Assembly: GCF_002102265.1 (NCBI RefSeq)
Contig: NZ_LQPG01000028.1
Span: forward strand, 1 to 64,000
Source of the DNA: Mycolicibacter longobardus
GTDB taxonomy: Bacteria; Actinomycetota; Actinomycetes; Mycobacteriales; Mycobacteriaceae
Direction: 5' to 3'
DNA length: 64,000 nt
In this document: in pieces, positions 51,243-59,689 of the stretch
How the letters are laid out: every line of letters begins with the position of its first letter
Position numbering within the stretch: the stretch's first letter is position 1
Made by a program: the position numbers and the translations under genes
Notes under the pieces: model-generated
Database searches by the model: none
What the model saw: only the letters and a program-made list of their open reading frames with translations
What the model was told of the DNA's origin: nothing

Positions 51243-52700
51243 GTGACATCAATCAAGAAGGTCCTCTGTGGTGCGGCCGTTGCCAGCCTGGTAGCCGGAA
51301 CGGGTTCGGTGGTCGGCACGCAGGTGGGAGTTTCCACCGTCACCGCCGAATGGCTGCTCGCCGCGGAGAACGTGCTGTTGCTCGGCACCGACGGCACCCG
51401 CCTGGACAAGATCCTCGAGTACGCCTACAACGACGACAGCGGCTTCAAGCTGCTGATGGACCGGGGAATCACCGCCGTCACGAGCCTCGCCGGCCACCAG
51501 ACGCTGTCCACTCCGTCGTGGTCGACCATCCTCACCGGGGTGTGGGACGACAAGCATGGGATCGTCAGCAACATCTTCCGGCCCGAGCCGTACACGACCT
51601 GGCCGTCGGTGTTCAATCTGATCGAGTACCACCAGCCGGAGATCGAGACCACTGTCATCTCCGGCCGGGGCCTCTTCACCGAGATGGCCTCCCTGGGCGG
51701 CTATCCGGCCGACAACATCATCGGCATTTCCGGTGGCTCCACCTCGGCCGAGATGGACGAGCTGGTCACCGCCGAGACCATCTCCAGAATCCTGGCGACC
51801 ACGACCAATCCGGACCTCTCGAACTTCATCTTCGCTTACCAGTCGCAGGTCGACCACGCCGGACATTCGTTCGCCGGCCAGTCCGACGAGTACATGCAAG
51901 CCGTTATCAACGTCGGTGCCAACCTCAAGCAGATCCTGGAGGCGGTGGCCCAGGCCGAGGCGGCCACCGGCGACCGCTGGACAATCATCCTCACCACCGA
52001 CCACGGCCACCACGACACACCGACCCTGCCCGGATTCAGCCTCGGCCACGGACTCCAGACGCCCAACGAGACAACGAGTTTCATCATGTTGTCGCTGGCC
52101 GGAAACGATGACCAGGCCGGCGCCCAGAATTTGGCTTACCAGCACGTCGACATCGTGCCCACCATCCTGCAGATCTTCGGGATCCCGATGCGGTCGGACT
52201 TCGACGGCGCCCCGATGCAGCTCGACCCGGAACTGGTCAACAGCGTCGTCTTCCCGGACGACCTCAAGCAGGCACTGCTAGCCGCAATCAACAGCGTCGA
52301 ATACCCGGACATCGGCACCCACCTCTCACTGGTCCTTCGTGCGCTGGCCGGCGGCGCAGGCTACTTCCTCCAGGATTGGGCCTTCCCCCCCATCAACAAC
52401 TTCCTGCAGTCGATCATCGACCAGGACATCTTCCTGATCAGCAGCCTGGCTCAGGGCGCCCAGTGGGTGTTCAATGCCGTCGGCGGGGTAGTGGTCAACG
52501 TGGCGAACGAATTGGGCCGGGTGGTCGCACAATGGACCGGAGCGGGCGCCATCGCGCCGAACGACCCACCACTGCCGCAGCCGGGAAGTGCCGACTTCAC
52601 CGGCGGGGTGGAGGCCCTGCTGGCCGACAACACCGTTCTTGCTCCGGACTTGGCCGACGCCGAGCTGCCACTGCTCGACGTCGACGCACTGGCGGGCTGA
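51243..52700 (+). CDS. Exported alkaline-phosphatase-superfamily phosphodiesterase, copy 2
   Basis: A 485-residue paralogue of the preceding gene with the same layout: VTSIKKVLCGAAVASLVAGT signal-like start, LLLGTDGTRLDK (metal Asp), TLSTPSWSTILTGVWDDKHGI (nucleophile Ser), YQSQVDHAGHSF and ILTTDHGHHDTPTL, then the same C-terminal helical extension ending DVDALAG. The active-site residues are intact in both copies, so neither is a pseudogene. Differences cluster in residues 145-200, which may set substrate choice. GTG at 51243. Confidence 0.85.
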   Translation: MTSIKKVLCGAAVASLVAGTGSVVGTQVGVSTVTAEWLLAAENVLLLGTDGTRLDKILEYAYNDDSGFKLLMDRGITAVTSLAGHQTLSTPSWSTILTGVWDDKHGIVSNIFRPEPYTTWPSVFNLIEYHQPEIETTVISGRGLFTEMASLGGYPADNIIGISGGSTSAEMDELVTAETISRILATTTNPDLSNFIFAYQSQVDHAGHSFAGQSDEYMQAVINVGANLKQILEAVAQAEAATGDRWTIILTTDHGHHDTPTLPGFSLGHGLQTPNETTSFIMLSLAGNDDQAGAQNLAYQHVDIVPTILQIFGIPMRSDFDGAPMQLDPELVNSVVFPDDLKQALLAAINSVEYPDIGTHLSLVLRALAGGAGYFLQDWAFPPINNFLQSIIDQDIFLISSLAQGAQWVFNAVGGVVVNVANELGRVVAQWTGAGAIAPNDPPLPQPGSADFTGGVEALLADNTVLAPDLADAELPLLDVDALAG

Positions 52701-52819
52701 TACCGCCCGCCGCGCTTCACGTACTGCGATAACGTCCTGGAAGTCGCCCGGCCCCACCGGGCCAGGACCTGAGTCAGCAGCCCGCCTCGATCCCCTGTTC
52801 ATGCAAGGAGCGGCGCACC

Positions 52820-53938
52820 GTGAAGACCCCGATCTGCGAGCAGTACGGCATCGACTTCCCCCTGTTCGCCTTCAGCCACTGCCGCGACGTCGTGGCCGCC
52901 GTGACCAACGCGGGCGGCTTCGGCGTGCTCGGCGGTGCGGCATACAACCCTGAGCAGTTGGATCAGGAGTTGAGCTGGATCGACGAGCAGGTGAAGGGAA
53001 AGCCCTACGGCATCGACATCATCGTGCCCGCGAAGTTTGAGGGCAAGGGCGAGAACCTCTCCGGGCGCCAACTGGCCGACCGGATCCCCGAGGACTATCG
53101 AGCATTCATCGCAGACCTGTTGGCGCAGCATGACATCGAGCCCGAGGACACCCCCCGAATGGGATCGGCCATGCTCGCCGGCAGCTCAGGAGAGCAACTG
53201 CTCGAGGTCGCCGTCGCCCATCCCATCCGGCTGATGGCCAACGCGCTCGGGGTGCCACCGGACTACATGATCAAGTCCGGAAAGGACAACGGCATCCCGG
53301 TCGCAGCGCTGGTCGGCGCCAAGGAACACGCCCTCAAACAGGTGGCCCACGGCGTGGATCTCATCGTCGCGCAGGGCACCGAGGCGGGCGGGCACTGCGG
53401 TGAGGTCTCCACACTGGTACTGATTCCCGAGGTCATCGACGCCATTGACAACGCCGTTCCCGTCCTGGCCGCCGGCGGAATTGTCACCGGGCGGCAGATG
53501 GCGGCCTGCGTGGCTATGGGCGCGGCCGGGGCATGGACGGGTTCGGTGTGGCTCACCACCGACGAAGCCGAAACCGCCCCGCACACCGTGCAGAAGATGC
53601 TCGCGGCCACCTCACGGGACACCATCCGCTCCACGGGGCGCACCGGGAAGCCGGCCCGGCAGCTGGTCTCCGATTGGACTGACGCCTGGCGGCCCAACGA
53701 CAAAGGCCACCCCACCCTGCCGCTGCCCCTGCAGTCCATGCTGGCCGAACCGGCGCTTCGCCGCGTCGACAAGCTCGCCAGCACCGGGCACCCCGGGGCG
53801 CAGGCGCTGGCCACCTATTTCGTCGGCCAGGGCGTTGGCCTGATGAACAAGGTGAAGCCCGCGCGCGAGGTCGTCTTCGAGTTCGCCCGGGATTACCTCG
53901 CGGCCGCCGAACGGCTCGGGGACTCCGTCAGCGACTGA
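52820..53938 (+). CDS. Nitronate monooxygenase / 2-nitropropane dioxygenase-family flavoprotein
   Basis: FMN-dependent TIM-barrel enzyme, 372 residues, GTG at 52820 with AAGGAG upstream. PICEQYGIDFPLFAFSHCRDVVAAVTNAGGFGVLG is the family start; GVDLIVAQGTEAGGHCGEVSTLVLIPEV contains the FMN-phosphate/catalytic His region; VPVLAAGGIVTGRQMAACVAMGAAGAWTGSVWL binds FMN. Some mycobacterial members (e.g. IpdC) act in steroid ring degradation, not on nitronates; this sequence is of that general type, so a CoA-ester reductase-like role is possible. Confidence 0.85.
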   Translation: MKTPICEQYGIDFPLFAFSHCRDVVAAVTNAGGFGVLGGAAYNPEQLDQELSWIDEQVKGKPYGIDIIVPAKFEGKGENLSGRQLADRIPEDYRAFIADLLAQHDIEPEDTPRMGSAMLAGSSGEQLLEVAVAHPIRLMANALGVPPDYMIKSGKDNGIPVAALVGAKEHALKQVAHGVDLIVAQGTEAGGHCGEVSTLVLIPEVIDAIDNAVPVLAAGGIVTGRQMAACVAMGAAGAWTGSVWLTTDEAETAPHTVQKMLAATSRDTIRSTGRTGKPARQLVSDWTDAWRPNDKGHPTLPLPLQSMLAEPALRRVDKLASTGHPGAQALATYFVGQGVGLMNKVKPAREVVFEFARDYLAAAERLGDSVSD

Positions 53939-53944
53939 CCGGTC

Positions 53945-54556
53945 CTACGGGTTCTGCGGCTCCCGCCACATCCGCCACAGCGTCGGCCCGCCATCCGGCA
54001 ACGTGATCTCCCCGATCACCCTGAAACCGAACCGCTCGTAGTACGGCACGTTCTCTTCCTTGCTGGACTCCAGGTATGCCGGGCAGTACTCGGCGTCGCA
54101 GCGATCCAGCCGCGGCTGCATGACGGCCTGCCCGAACCCGCGCCCCCGCACCGACGGGTCACTGCCGATCACCGCCAGGTACCAGTGCGGCTCCTCGGGG
54201 TGGTTGGCGTCCAACAGGTCCGAGATCGCCCGCCCCTTGGCGATGCGGAAGCCGAACGAGCGGAACAGCGCCGGCGCCATGCGCAGCTGCGACCACATCG
54301 ACTGCTTCCAGTGGTTGGGCGGATCCCACAGCGCCGCCGCACCGACGGTCGAACCGTCGTCGGCCACTTCGACCCCACCACCGGACAGGTGATGAACCCG
54401 GGTGGAGGTGCCGAAGTACGTCGCCAGCTGAGCGGTGCGGGAGGTGTCGTCCGGCAGCATCCACACCGACACCGGGTCGTCGTAGAACGCACGCGCCAAC
54501 GTCTCCGCCAGTGGTGTGATGTCCGATTTGCGAGCGGGCCGCGCTTCGAGTGCCAT
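53945..54556 (-). CDS. GNAT-family N-acetyltransferase
   Basis: A 203-residue acetyltransferase using acetyl-CoA. The acetyl-CoA-binding motif is DPSVRGRGFGQAVMQPRLDRC (R/Q-x-x-G-x-G/A), preceded by the strand HWYLAVIGSD and followed by AYLESSKEENVPYYERFGFRVI, the usual GNAT end. N-terminus: RPARKSDITPLAETLARAFYDDPV. The acceptor is unknown. ATG at 54556. It is convergent with the nitronate monooxygenase gene (six-base gap). Confidence 0.88.
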   Translation of the reverse strand: MALEARPARKSDITPLAETLARAFYDDPVSVWMLPDDTSRTAQLATYFGTSTRVHHLSGGGVEVADDGSTVGAAALWDPPNHWKQSMWSQLRMAPALFRSFGFRIAKGRAISDLLDANHPEEPHWYLAVIGSDPSVRGRGFGQAVMQPRLDRCDAEYCPAYLESSKEENVPYYERFGFRVIGEITLPDGGPTLWRMWREPQNP

Positions 54557-54610
54557 CCGGCTAGATTAATGCGTCGCACCACGCCGGCGCGCGGAGCAAG
54601 ATCAGCGGCT

Positions 54611-55567
54611 ATGAGCACCCTGCTGTGGGACCAGCACACCTGCCTGCCGCTGCAGGACGGCACCGACGTGGCGCCGCTGACCCGCTACCAGCACGCCGGC
54701 GGTGCCCTGCTGTCGGTGAACGCGGGCTATTCCCCGCAGCGCTTCGCCGACACCATGGCCCTGCTGCGGCACTATCGCCGCGCCATCGACGCTCATCCCG
54801 ACCTGGCCGTGGCGGCCGGCCTGGACGACGTGGATGCGATCACCGGCGCCGGCGGTATCGCGGTGGTGTTCGACCTGGAGGACTCCAACCCGCTCGACGA
54901 CGACCTGGGGAATCTGGCCGTTCTGGCCGAGCACGGGGTGCGCACCCTGCTGCCCAGCTACAACCACACCAACCGCGCCGGCAGCGGCTGCCTGGACGCC
55001 GACGACGGGGGCCTCACCGCGTGGGGCCGGGCGATCGTGGCGGAGATGAACACCGTCGGCATGGTCCCCGACGGCTCGCACTGCAGCGCCCGCACCGGCC
55101 TGGACATGTGCAACGTTTCGGCCGGGCCGGTGGTCTACAGCCATTCCTGCATGCGGGCGGTGTGGGATCACCCGCGCAACATCACCGATGACCAGGCCCG
55201 GGCGTGTGCGGCCACCGGCGGCGTCGTCGGTATCACCGCGGTGGGAATCTTCTTGGGCCCCAACACTCCCACCCTCGACGCGATGGCGCACCACCTGGAG
55301 TACGCGGTTGACCTGGTGGGTCTCGAGCATGTCGGGGTCAGCACCGACTACTCCTTCGACCACGCCGACTTCGACGCTGAGGTGGCCGCCAATCCGCTGT
55401 TGTTCGATGACAGCTACACCCGTTGGGGTCCGATCCAATGGATGCCGCCGGAGACCTGGCTCGGACTGCGCGCACATCTTTCGGCGCGCGGCTGGGCCGA
55501 CGCCGACGTCAGCGCCGTGCTCGGCGGTAACTTCCACCGGGTGGCCCGGGAAACGTGGCGCGCCTAG
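54611..55567 (+). CDS. M19 family (renal dipeptidase-like) metallopeptidase
   Basis: A 318-residue M19 dipeptidase-fold protein. Metal/active-site segments: STLLWDQHTCLPL (N-terminal DxHx motif, where the usual second Asp is Cys), AVVFDLEDSNPLDDD (bridging Glu), MVPDGSHCSARTGLDM (His), VYSHSCMRAVWDHPRNITDDQ (His) and VGVSTDYSFD (Asp). The Asp-to-Cys change at the first metal site may alter metal use or activity. ATG at 54611. Its stop overlaps the convergent hydrolase gene by four bases. Confidence 0.85.
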   Translation: MSTLLWDQHTCLPLQDGTDVAPLTRYQHAGGALLSVNAGYSPQRFADTMALLRHYRRAIDAHPDLAVAAGLDDVDAITGAGGIAVVFDLEDSNPLDDDLGNLAVLAEHGVRTLLPSYNHTNRAGSGCLDADDGGLTAWGRAIVAEMNTVGMVPDGSHCSARTGLDMCNVSAGPVVYSHSCMRAVWDHPRNITDDQARACAATGGVVGITAVGIFLGPNTPTLDAMAHHLEYAVDLVGLEHVGVSTDYSFDHADFDAEVAANPLLFDDSYTRWGPIQWMPPETWLGLRAHLSARGWADADVSAVLGGNFHRVARETWRA

Positions 55568-56490
55568 TTCGCCCGTGCCGTGTGGGTGAAAACCTTTACC
55601 GCGCCTAAGAATTCGTCTGGCTTCTCCACCATCGGACTGTGGCCTGATCCGGCGATGACGACGGGCTGCAGACCCGCCGCACGATAACGCTCCAAGTTCT
55701 TGCCGGTGGGGGTGAGCACATCATTCTCGCCCCACACCACCAGAACCGGCTTGCCCAGGCCGGCCAGCCGATCGGCCACCGGCCGCTTCTCGTTGAACCG
55801 GTCCGCGGTCCTGGCATCGCACAATGCGTTGTGGGTCATGCGTTTCAACGACCGGTAGGCCAGCTCCGGAACCGGGAAGTCCGCGGCGAATCCGGTCTGC
55901 AGTGAGCTCCTGTCGACGGCGTCGATGCCGCGCAACCGATCCACTGCCGCGCCGAGCACCGGCCAGCACGCCACGTTGCCGAGCGCCGGCATGGCGACCA
56001 TCCCCTGGTCCGCGGGGGTGTCGGAGACCACCACGCGGTCAACCAACTCTGGTGCTCTCTCGGCCAGTGCGGTGGCCACCGTCCCGCCCATCGAATGCCC
56101 GACCAGCACCGCGTGCCGCACGCCCAGGGCGTCGAGCGCCTGGTGCACCGCGATTGCCTGCGCCTCGGCGCTGTAGAGCTCCACCTCGGTCGGGGACTCC
56201 GAGCCACCGTGGCCGACAAGGTCGATCGCGACCACCCGGGTGCCGTTCGCCAACGCCGGGGCCACCGCCTCCCACCACTGAATAGACGCCGAGTAGCCGT
56301 GCAGCAGCACGATGGCACGGTCCCCGTCCGGGCCATACTCGCGGACGTTCAGATTCGGTGTGGGCAGCTGGAGCACGCGGCCGCCGGCAAACGGCTCGGC
56401 GGGCCGCGGGACACGGTTGGCAACGACCGTGTCGACCAACAGCGCCATGAACAGGACCGTGATGACCAGTGCAGCGAGGCGTTTACCCAC
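55564..56490 (-). CDS. Membrane-anchored or exported alpha/beta hydrolase
   Basis: A 308-residue alpha/beta hydrolase from a GTG at 56490, starting VGKRLAALVITVLFMALLVD, a signal-anchor helix. The oxyanion region is AIVLLHGYSASIQWWEAVAPAL, nucleophile elbow LVGHSMGGTVATAL, acid in WGENDVLTPTGK, His in VIAGSGHSPMVEKPDEF. A longer frame up to 56610 crosses toward the divergent VOC gene and is rejected. It probably works at the outer face of the membrane on a lipid or ester. Confidence 0.85.
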   Translation of the reverse strand: MGKRLAALVITVLFMALLVDTVVANRVPRPAEPFAGGRVLQLPTPNLNVREYGPDGDRAIVLLHGYSASIQWWEAVAPALANGTRVVAIDLVGHGGSESPTEVELYSAEAQAIAVHQALDALGVRHAVLVGHSMGGTVATALAERAPELVDRVVVSDTPADQGMVAMPALGNVACWPVLGAAVDRLRGIDAVDRSSLQTGFAADFPVPELAYRSLKRMTHNALCDARTADRFNEKRPVADRLAGLGKPVLVVWGENDVLTPTGKNLERYRAAGLQPVVIAGSGHSPMVEKPDEFLGAVKVFTHTARAN

Positions 56491-56548
56491 CCGCTGACGG
56501 TATCTCGGGCTTAGCCTGGAACGAAGAGTAAACCCACAGGAGGCAGCA

Positions 56549-56902
56549 GTGAGCGACCACGACATCCGGATGATCGTCTTGTCCACCGACAACCTGGATG
56601 AATCGATCAAGTTCTACAGCGAAACCCTGGGCATGCCGCTGAAGTTCCGCGACGGCGCGCACTTCGCCGCTCTCGACGGCGGATCGGTGACTCTGGCGCT
56701 GGCGACCGCGGTCGATCACCCCATACACGGCCAGGTGGTGGTGGGGATCAAGACCGACGATGTCGACGGTGCTGCGAAAGCCATCGAGGCCAGTGGCGGC
56801 GGGATTGTGAAGGGCCCCTACGACGACGCCCATGAGCGCCGGGCCGTGGTGTACGACAACAAGGGCAACGGGCTGGTGTTCTATAAGCCGCTGGCGCGGT
56901 GA
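56549..56902 (+). CDS. Small VOC (glyoxalase-like) protein
   Basis: A 117-residue single-domain VOC protein with a GTG start after AGGAGG: IRMIVLSTDNLDESIKFYSETLGMPLKFRDGAHFAALDG and VYDNKGNGLVFYKP. The usual first metal His is replaced (MIVLSTD), and the last metal Glu position reads GLVFY, so it may be a binding or resistance-type protein with no metalloenzyme activity. Divergent from the membrane hydrolase gene with a 58-base gap. Confidence 0.8.
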   Translation: MSDHDIRMIVLSTDNLDESIKFYSETLGMPLKFRDGAHFAALDGGSVTLALATAVDHPIHGQVVVGIKTDDVDGAAKAIEASGGGIVKGPYDDAHERRAVVYDNKGNGLVFYKPLAR

Positions 56903-57007
56903 GGGACTGCCGGGGTTTCCGCTGGCTCACCTGATCTACCAGATGGTCCCGCCGGGCTCGCTCCAGTTGTAGGGCAACGATCCCGCGGCTCAGCGACTGA
57001 ATCGGTC

Positions 57008-57020
57008 TACCATCCGCGAT
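57008..57020 (+). promoter_or_regulatory. TACCAT box, paralogue 1 (leaderless promoter)
   Basis: TACCAT (TAnnnT -10 pattern) at 57008-57013, seven bases before the GTG at 57021. The surrounding sequence TCTACCATCCGCGATGTGAC recurs at the other three paralogues. Confidence 0.6.
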
Positions 57021-57509
57021 GTGACCCTGACGCAACCACCTTGGCCCGTGCCGCCTCCCGCCCAGTCAAACCGGCGGTCGGCAGTGGCGCTTGCGACGCT
57101 TGCTGCTTTGTTGGCAGCCGCCGCTTTGATCGTGGCGATCGTTTCGCTAACCCATTCGTCAAATGCCTCACCATCGAGTTTCACGGCCGCACAGCGAGCC
57201 GACGCCAAGGTGCGCCTCTGCAGTAGTTACAAGCTTGCAGCGCACGCCGAACACATCGAGACGAACACGCCCAACAACATTGCGCTCGCACGTCTCTCTG
57301 CAACCAACGGAGCCCTGATCCTTGAGACGGCTGCGACGGACCCGGCCCTAGACGCGGAATATCGCGATGCGGCCCGGGCACTCGCACTCACCTATCAGAC
57401 CCTCGTGGCCGTTGCTACCGGCAGAGAGGGAGACGACCCCGAACTGGAGGCGGCGATCGCTGAAGCAAACGCGAAAGACCGCGTGATGCTGGACCTTTGT
57501 GGCGACTGA
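57021..57509 (+). CDS. Single-pass membrane protein, tandem paralogue 1
   Basis: A 162-residue protein: short Pro/Trp-rich cytosolic N-terminus (TQPPWPVPPPAQ), one transmembrane helix at about residues 21-43, then a 115-residue domain. That domain has conserved Cys in VRLCSSYKLAA, HIETNTPNNIALARL, TNGALILETAATDPALD, RDAARALALTYQTL and a C-terminal DLCGD. The two Cys, one after the helix and one four residues from the end, are shared by all four paralogues and could form a disulfide. Not recognised as a named family. GTG starts directly after a TACCAT box, so probably leaderless. Neighbours suggest a role with the downstream type VII-like proteins. Confidence 0.75.
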   Translation: MTLTQPPWPVPPPAQSNRRSAVALATLAALLAAAALIVAIVSLTHSSNASPSSFTAAQRADAKVRLCSSYKLAAHAEHIETNTPNNIALARLSATNGALILETAATDPALDAEYRDAARALALTYQTLVAVATGREGDDPELEAAIAEANAKDRVMLDLCGD

Positions 57510-57592
57510 CCTGCTGCGCAATAAACCGCAACGGCAACGATCTGCAGCTACCTGGCCGAACGCCGCGCCAAACCAAGCTGCCCGTTGAGGTC

Positions 57593-57604
57593 TACCATCT
57601 GCAT
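57593..57604 (+). promoter_or_regulatory. TACCAT box, paralogue 2 (leaderless promoter)
   Basis: TACCAT at 57593-57598, six bases before the GTG at 57605, in the same conserved context (TCTACCATCTGCATGTGACC). Confidence 0.6.
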
Positions 57605-58087
57605 GTGACCATGCCAACGCCGCCCTGGCACGCGCCACCCGCCGTTAATTCGCGCAGTCGAATCCCGCTTGTAGTACAAGCCTCTAGTCTCATCACAGCC
57701 GTGGCCGCACTGGCCCTGGGGATCGCGGCGGTCAGCCGTCCAACTCCCTCACGTACCTACACGGCGGCGGAAGGGGCGGCGGCGCAATCAATACTGTGCG
57801 ATAGATACAAGCTCGCTGCGCGGAGCGTACAAATCGAGACCAAAACTCCGGACAACGTCGCGTTAGCGCGGATTGCCCTCACCAACGGCGCTGTCATGCT
57901 TGAGACCGCAGCCGCAGACCCGGCGCTGGACACCTCCGCGCGTGATGCCGCACGCGCATTAGCGCTCGGGTATCAGGACCTTACCGTCATGGGAACTAGC
58001 GGCGTCGTAGGGGAGGCGCAGTTTCAGGATGCGATGAATGCCGTTAACGACAAGGATCGCGTACTCAAGGAACTGTGCGATGACTGA
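57605..58087 (+). CDS. Single-pass membrane protein, tandem paralogue 2
   Basis: A 160-residue copy: TMPTPPWHAPPAV N-terminus, helix at about residues 21-43 (LVVQASSLITAVAALALGIA), then ILCDRYKLAAR, TPDNVALARIALTNGAVMLE, DAARALALGYQDL and KDRVLKELCDD. Same two Cys as paralogue 1. It retains every shared motif, so is likely functional. 95 bases separate it from paralogue 1. Confidence 0.75.
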   Translation: MTMPTPPWHAPPAVNSRSRIPLVVQASSLITAVAALALGIAAVSRPTPSRTYTAAEGAAAQSILCDRYKLAARSVQIETKTPDNVALARIALTNGAVMLETAAADPALDTSARDAARALALGYQDLTVMGTSGVVGEAQFQDAMNAVNDKDRVLKELCDD

Positions 58088-58265
58088 GCCGGCCGCTCGC
58101 CGCTACCCCACCTGAACTCCAGGGACCGTGGCCAACCAGCGGCCCGACGGCCTCCGTAGAGCCTCGCCGAACATCTGCCCTTCTCAAGGTGTCCTGGTTT
58201 GCACCCACCCCGGTCGACCAACTGCAACCCGCCCGTTCGACCCGTCTCAAAGCGGCTTTCGGGTT

Positions 58266-58278
58266 TACCATCCGCAAT
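58266..58278 (+). promoter_or_regulatory. TACCAT box, paralogue 3 (leaderless promoter)
   Basis: TACCAT at 58266-58271, seven bases before the GTG at 58279, in the same conserved context. Confidence 0.6.
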
Positions 58279-58767
58279 GTGACCACGCCACCGCCACCCT
58301 GGCCCACGCCGCCCGCCGTTTACCCACAACCTCGGTCGCCAGTAGCATTCGCTGTGCTGGCGGCTTTGCTATCGATTGCTTCCACAACCATCGCGATCGT
58401 GGCGCTGACCCGCCCAGCCACGTCGACGCCTTCCTACACAGCTGCAGAGACATCCGCGGCCAAAACGCGATTGTGTGGCCAATACAAACTTGCGTCGGAA
58501 GTGGTGCACATAGAGACGACAGCCGCCGACGGCAACGTAGCGCTAGCGCGGATCGCGAACACCAATGGTGCCCTCATCCTTGAGACTGCGGCATCTGATC
58601 CGGCAGTGGATGTAAAACTCCGCGACGCTGCGCGGGCCTTGGCTGCGAGCTACCAGACGGTCACCGCGATGGGGACAAAGGGACAATCAGACACCCAGTT
58701 GTTTTGGGCGGCCGTAGAAGATTCAAACTCCAAGAGTCGAGAACTGCAGGGCCTGTGCGATGACTGA
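58279..58767 (+). CDS. Single-pass membrane protein, tandem paralogue 3
   Basis: A 162-residue copy: TTPPPPWPTPPAVYPQP N-terminus, helix at about residues 22-43 (FAVLAALLSIASTTIAIVAL), then RLCGQYKLASEVVHIET, NVALARIANTNGALILETAA, DAARALAASYQTV and LQGLCDD. Start chosen at the GTG next to the TACCAT box; a longer frame from 58189 is rejected because the box and paralogue alignment begin later. Confidence 0.75.
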   Translation: MTTPPPPWPTPPAVYPQPRSPVAFAVLAALLSIASTTIAIVALTRPATSTPSYTAAETSAAKTRLCGQYKLASEVVHIETTAADGNVALARIANTNGALILETAASDPAVDVKLRDAARALAASYQTVTAMGTKGQSDTQLFWAAVEDSNSKSRELQGLCDD

Positions 58768-59206
58768 GCTACATCCCGGAAACTGGGCGATTCCCCTCTT
58801 CAGTTGGATGGGGTCCGCTGCCAGCCGTCCAGGCAGTCGGGCTCAACGCAAGCCTTAAGCGCAGGGCCGATCTGGTCAAACTCGGCATGTTCGCTCCACT
58901 ACATGCACGCCACCCGCGCCGGGCGCGCACTTGGCACTACCCTTCGTTGATGCAGACCCCACTCTGCCGCGCAACCAAATCGCGAAAGCCAAAGCCACCC
59001 GAGGTCGCGGTGTATCCCGCGTTAGATAGCACCCGATAGAGTCCCCTCCCTCGGAAGAATCGCATCCTTTGCGGACCCGTGCCTGACTCGCCGCCGACTG
59101 CCCACCTCATCATCCAGACTTATATGTGGCGCGCAGTCCGCCCATTGGCCCAAGGAAGCCAAAAGCGTGTAAGCACGCGCGTGGTCTTCGGGGTTACCAT
59201 CCGCAT
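58768..59206. other. 439-base gap between paralogues 3 and 4
   Basis: No gene with supporting homology seen on either strand, and no tRNA or clear repeat. The last 12 bases carry the TACCAT box of paralogue 4 (59195-59200). The longer spacing than between the other copies (95-191 bases) could mark a lost paralogue, but no remnant is recognisable. Confidence 0.4.
59195..59206 (+). promoter_or_regulatory. TACCAT box, paralogue 4 (leaderless promoter)
   Basis: TACCAT at 59195-59200, six bases before the GTG at 59207, in the same conserved context (GGTTACCATCCGCATGTGAC). Confidence 0.6.
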
Positions 59207-59689
59207 GTGACGATGGCCCCGCCGCCCTGGCCCGCAGCTCCCCCCGCTCAGCCGCCCCGCCGGCCAGCCCTGGCACTTGCGACGCTTGCTGCTGCCTTGT
59301 TGGGTGTCGCCTCGCTGATCCTGGCTATCGTGGCGCTCACGAGGGCTCCAGCCAGCCCGAGCTACTCAGCCGCTGAAAGGACGGTCGCCAAGACCGACTT
59401 ATGCGGCCGGTTCAAGCCCGCTATGGACGCCGTCCACATCGAGACCAATGGACCCGACGCAGGCCTGGGACGTATCGCCTTGGTAAACGGCGCCCTCATC
59501 CTCGGATCCGCGGCATCCAACCCCGCATTGGAGTCCACGTATCGCGATGCGGCGGACGCTGTGGTGCAGACATACGAGAGCTTGGTGGTTGAGTCGTCCA
59601 GTGGCAGAGCTGGCGACCCGCGATTCGATTCAGCCGTAGATGCCGTGAACACCAAAGAACGTTCGCTAAAGGAATTGTGCGGTGACTGA
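59207..59689 (+). CDS. Single-pass membrane protein, tandem paralogue 4
   Basis: A 160-residue copy: TMAPPPWPAAPPAQPPRRP N-terminus, helix at about residues 22-45 (ALATLAAALLGVASLILAIV), then DLCGRFKPAMDAVHIETNGP, GRIALVNGALILGSAASNPA and KERSLKELCGD. The most divergent copy (KPA for KLA, LGSAAS for LETAA). Its last eight bases overlap the GTG of the DUF5631-type gene, so it is translationally coupled to it; this ties the paralogue family to the type VII-like proteins. Confidence 0.75.
   Translation: MTMAPPPWPAAPPAQPPRRPALALATLAAALLGVASLILAIVALTRAPASPSYSAAERTVAKTDLCGRFKPAMDAVHIETNGPDAGLGRIALVNGALILGSAASNPALESTYRDAADAVVQTYESLVVESSSGRAGDPRFDSAVDAVNTKERSLKELCGD

Noticed and set aside
58128..58583. 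Alternative 151-codon frame near paralogue 3
   Set aside because: It overlaps paralogue 3 in another frame and lacks the conserved motifs shared by the four copies.
57008..59206. CRISPR-like array from the recurring TACCATCCGC sequences
   Set aside because: Only four copies, spaced by whole genes, and always at start codons; they are promoter duplications.
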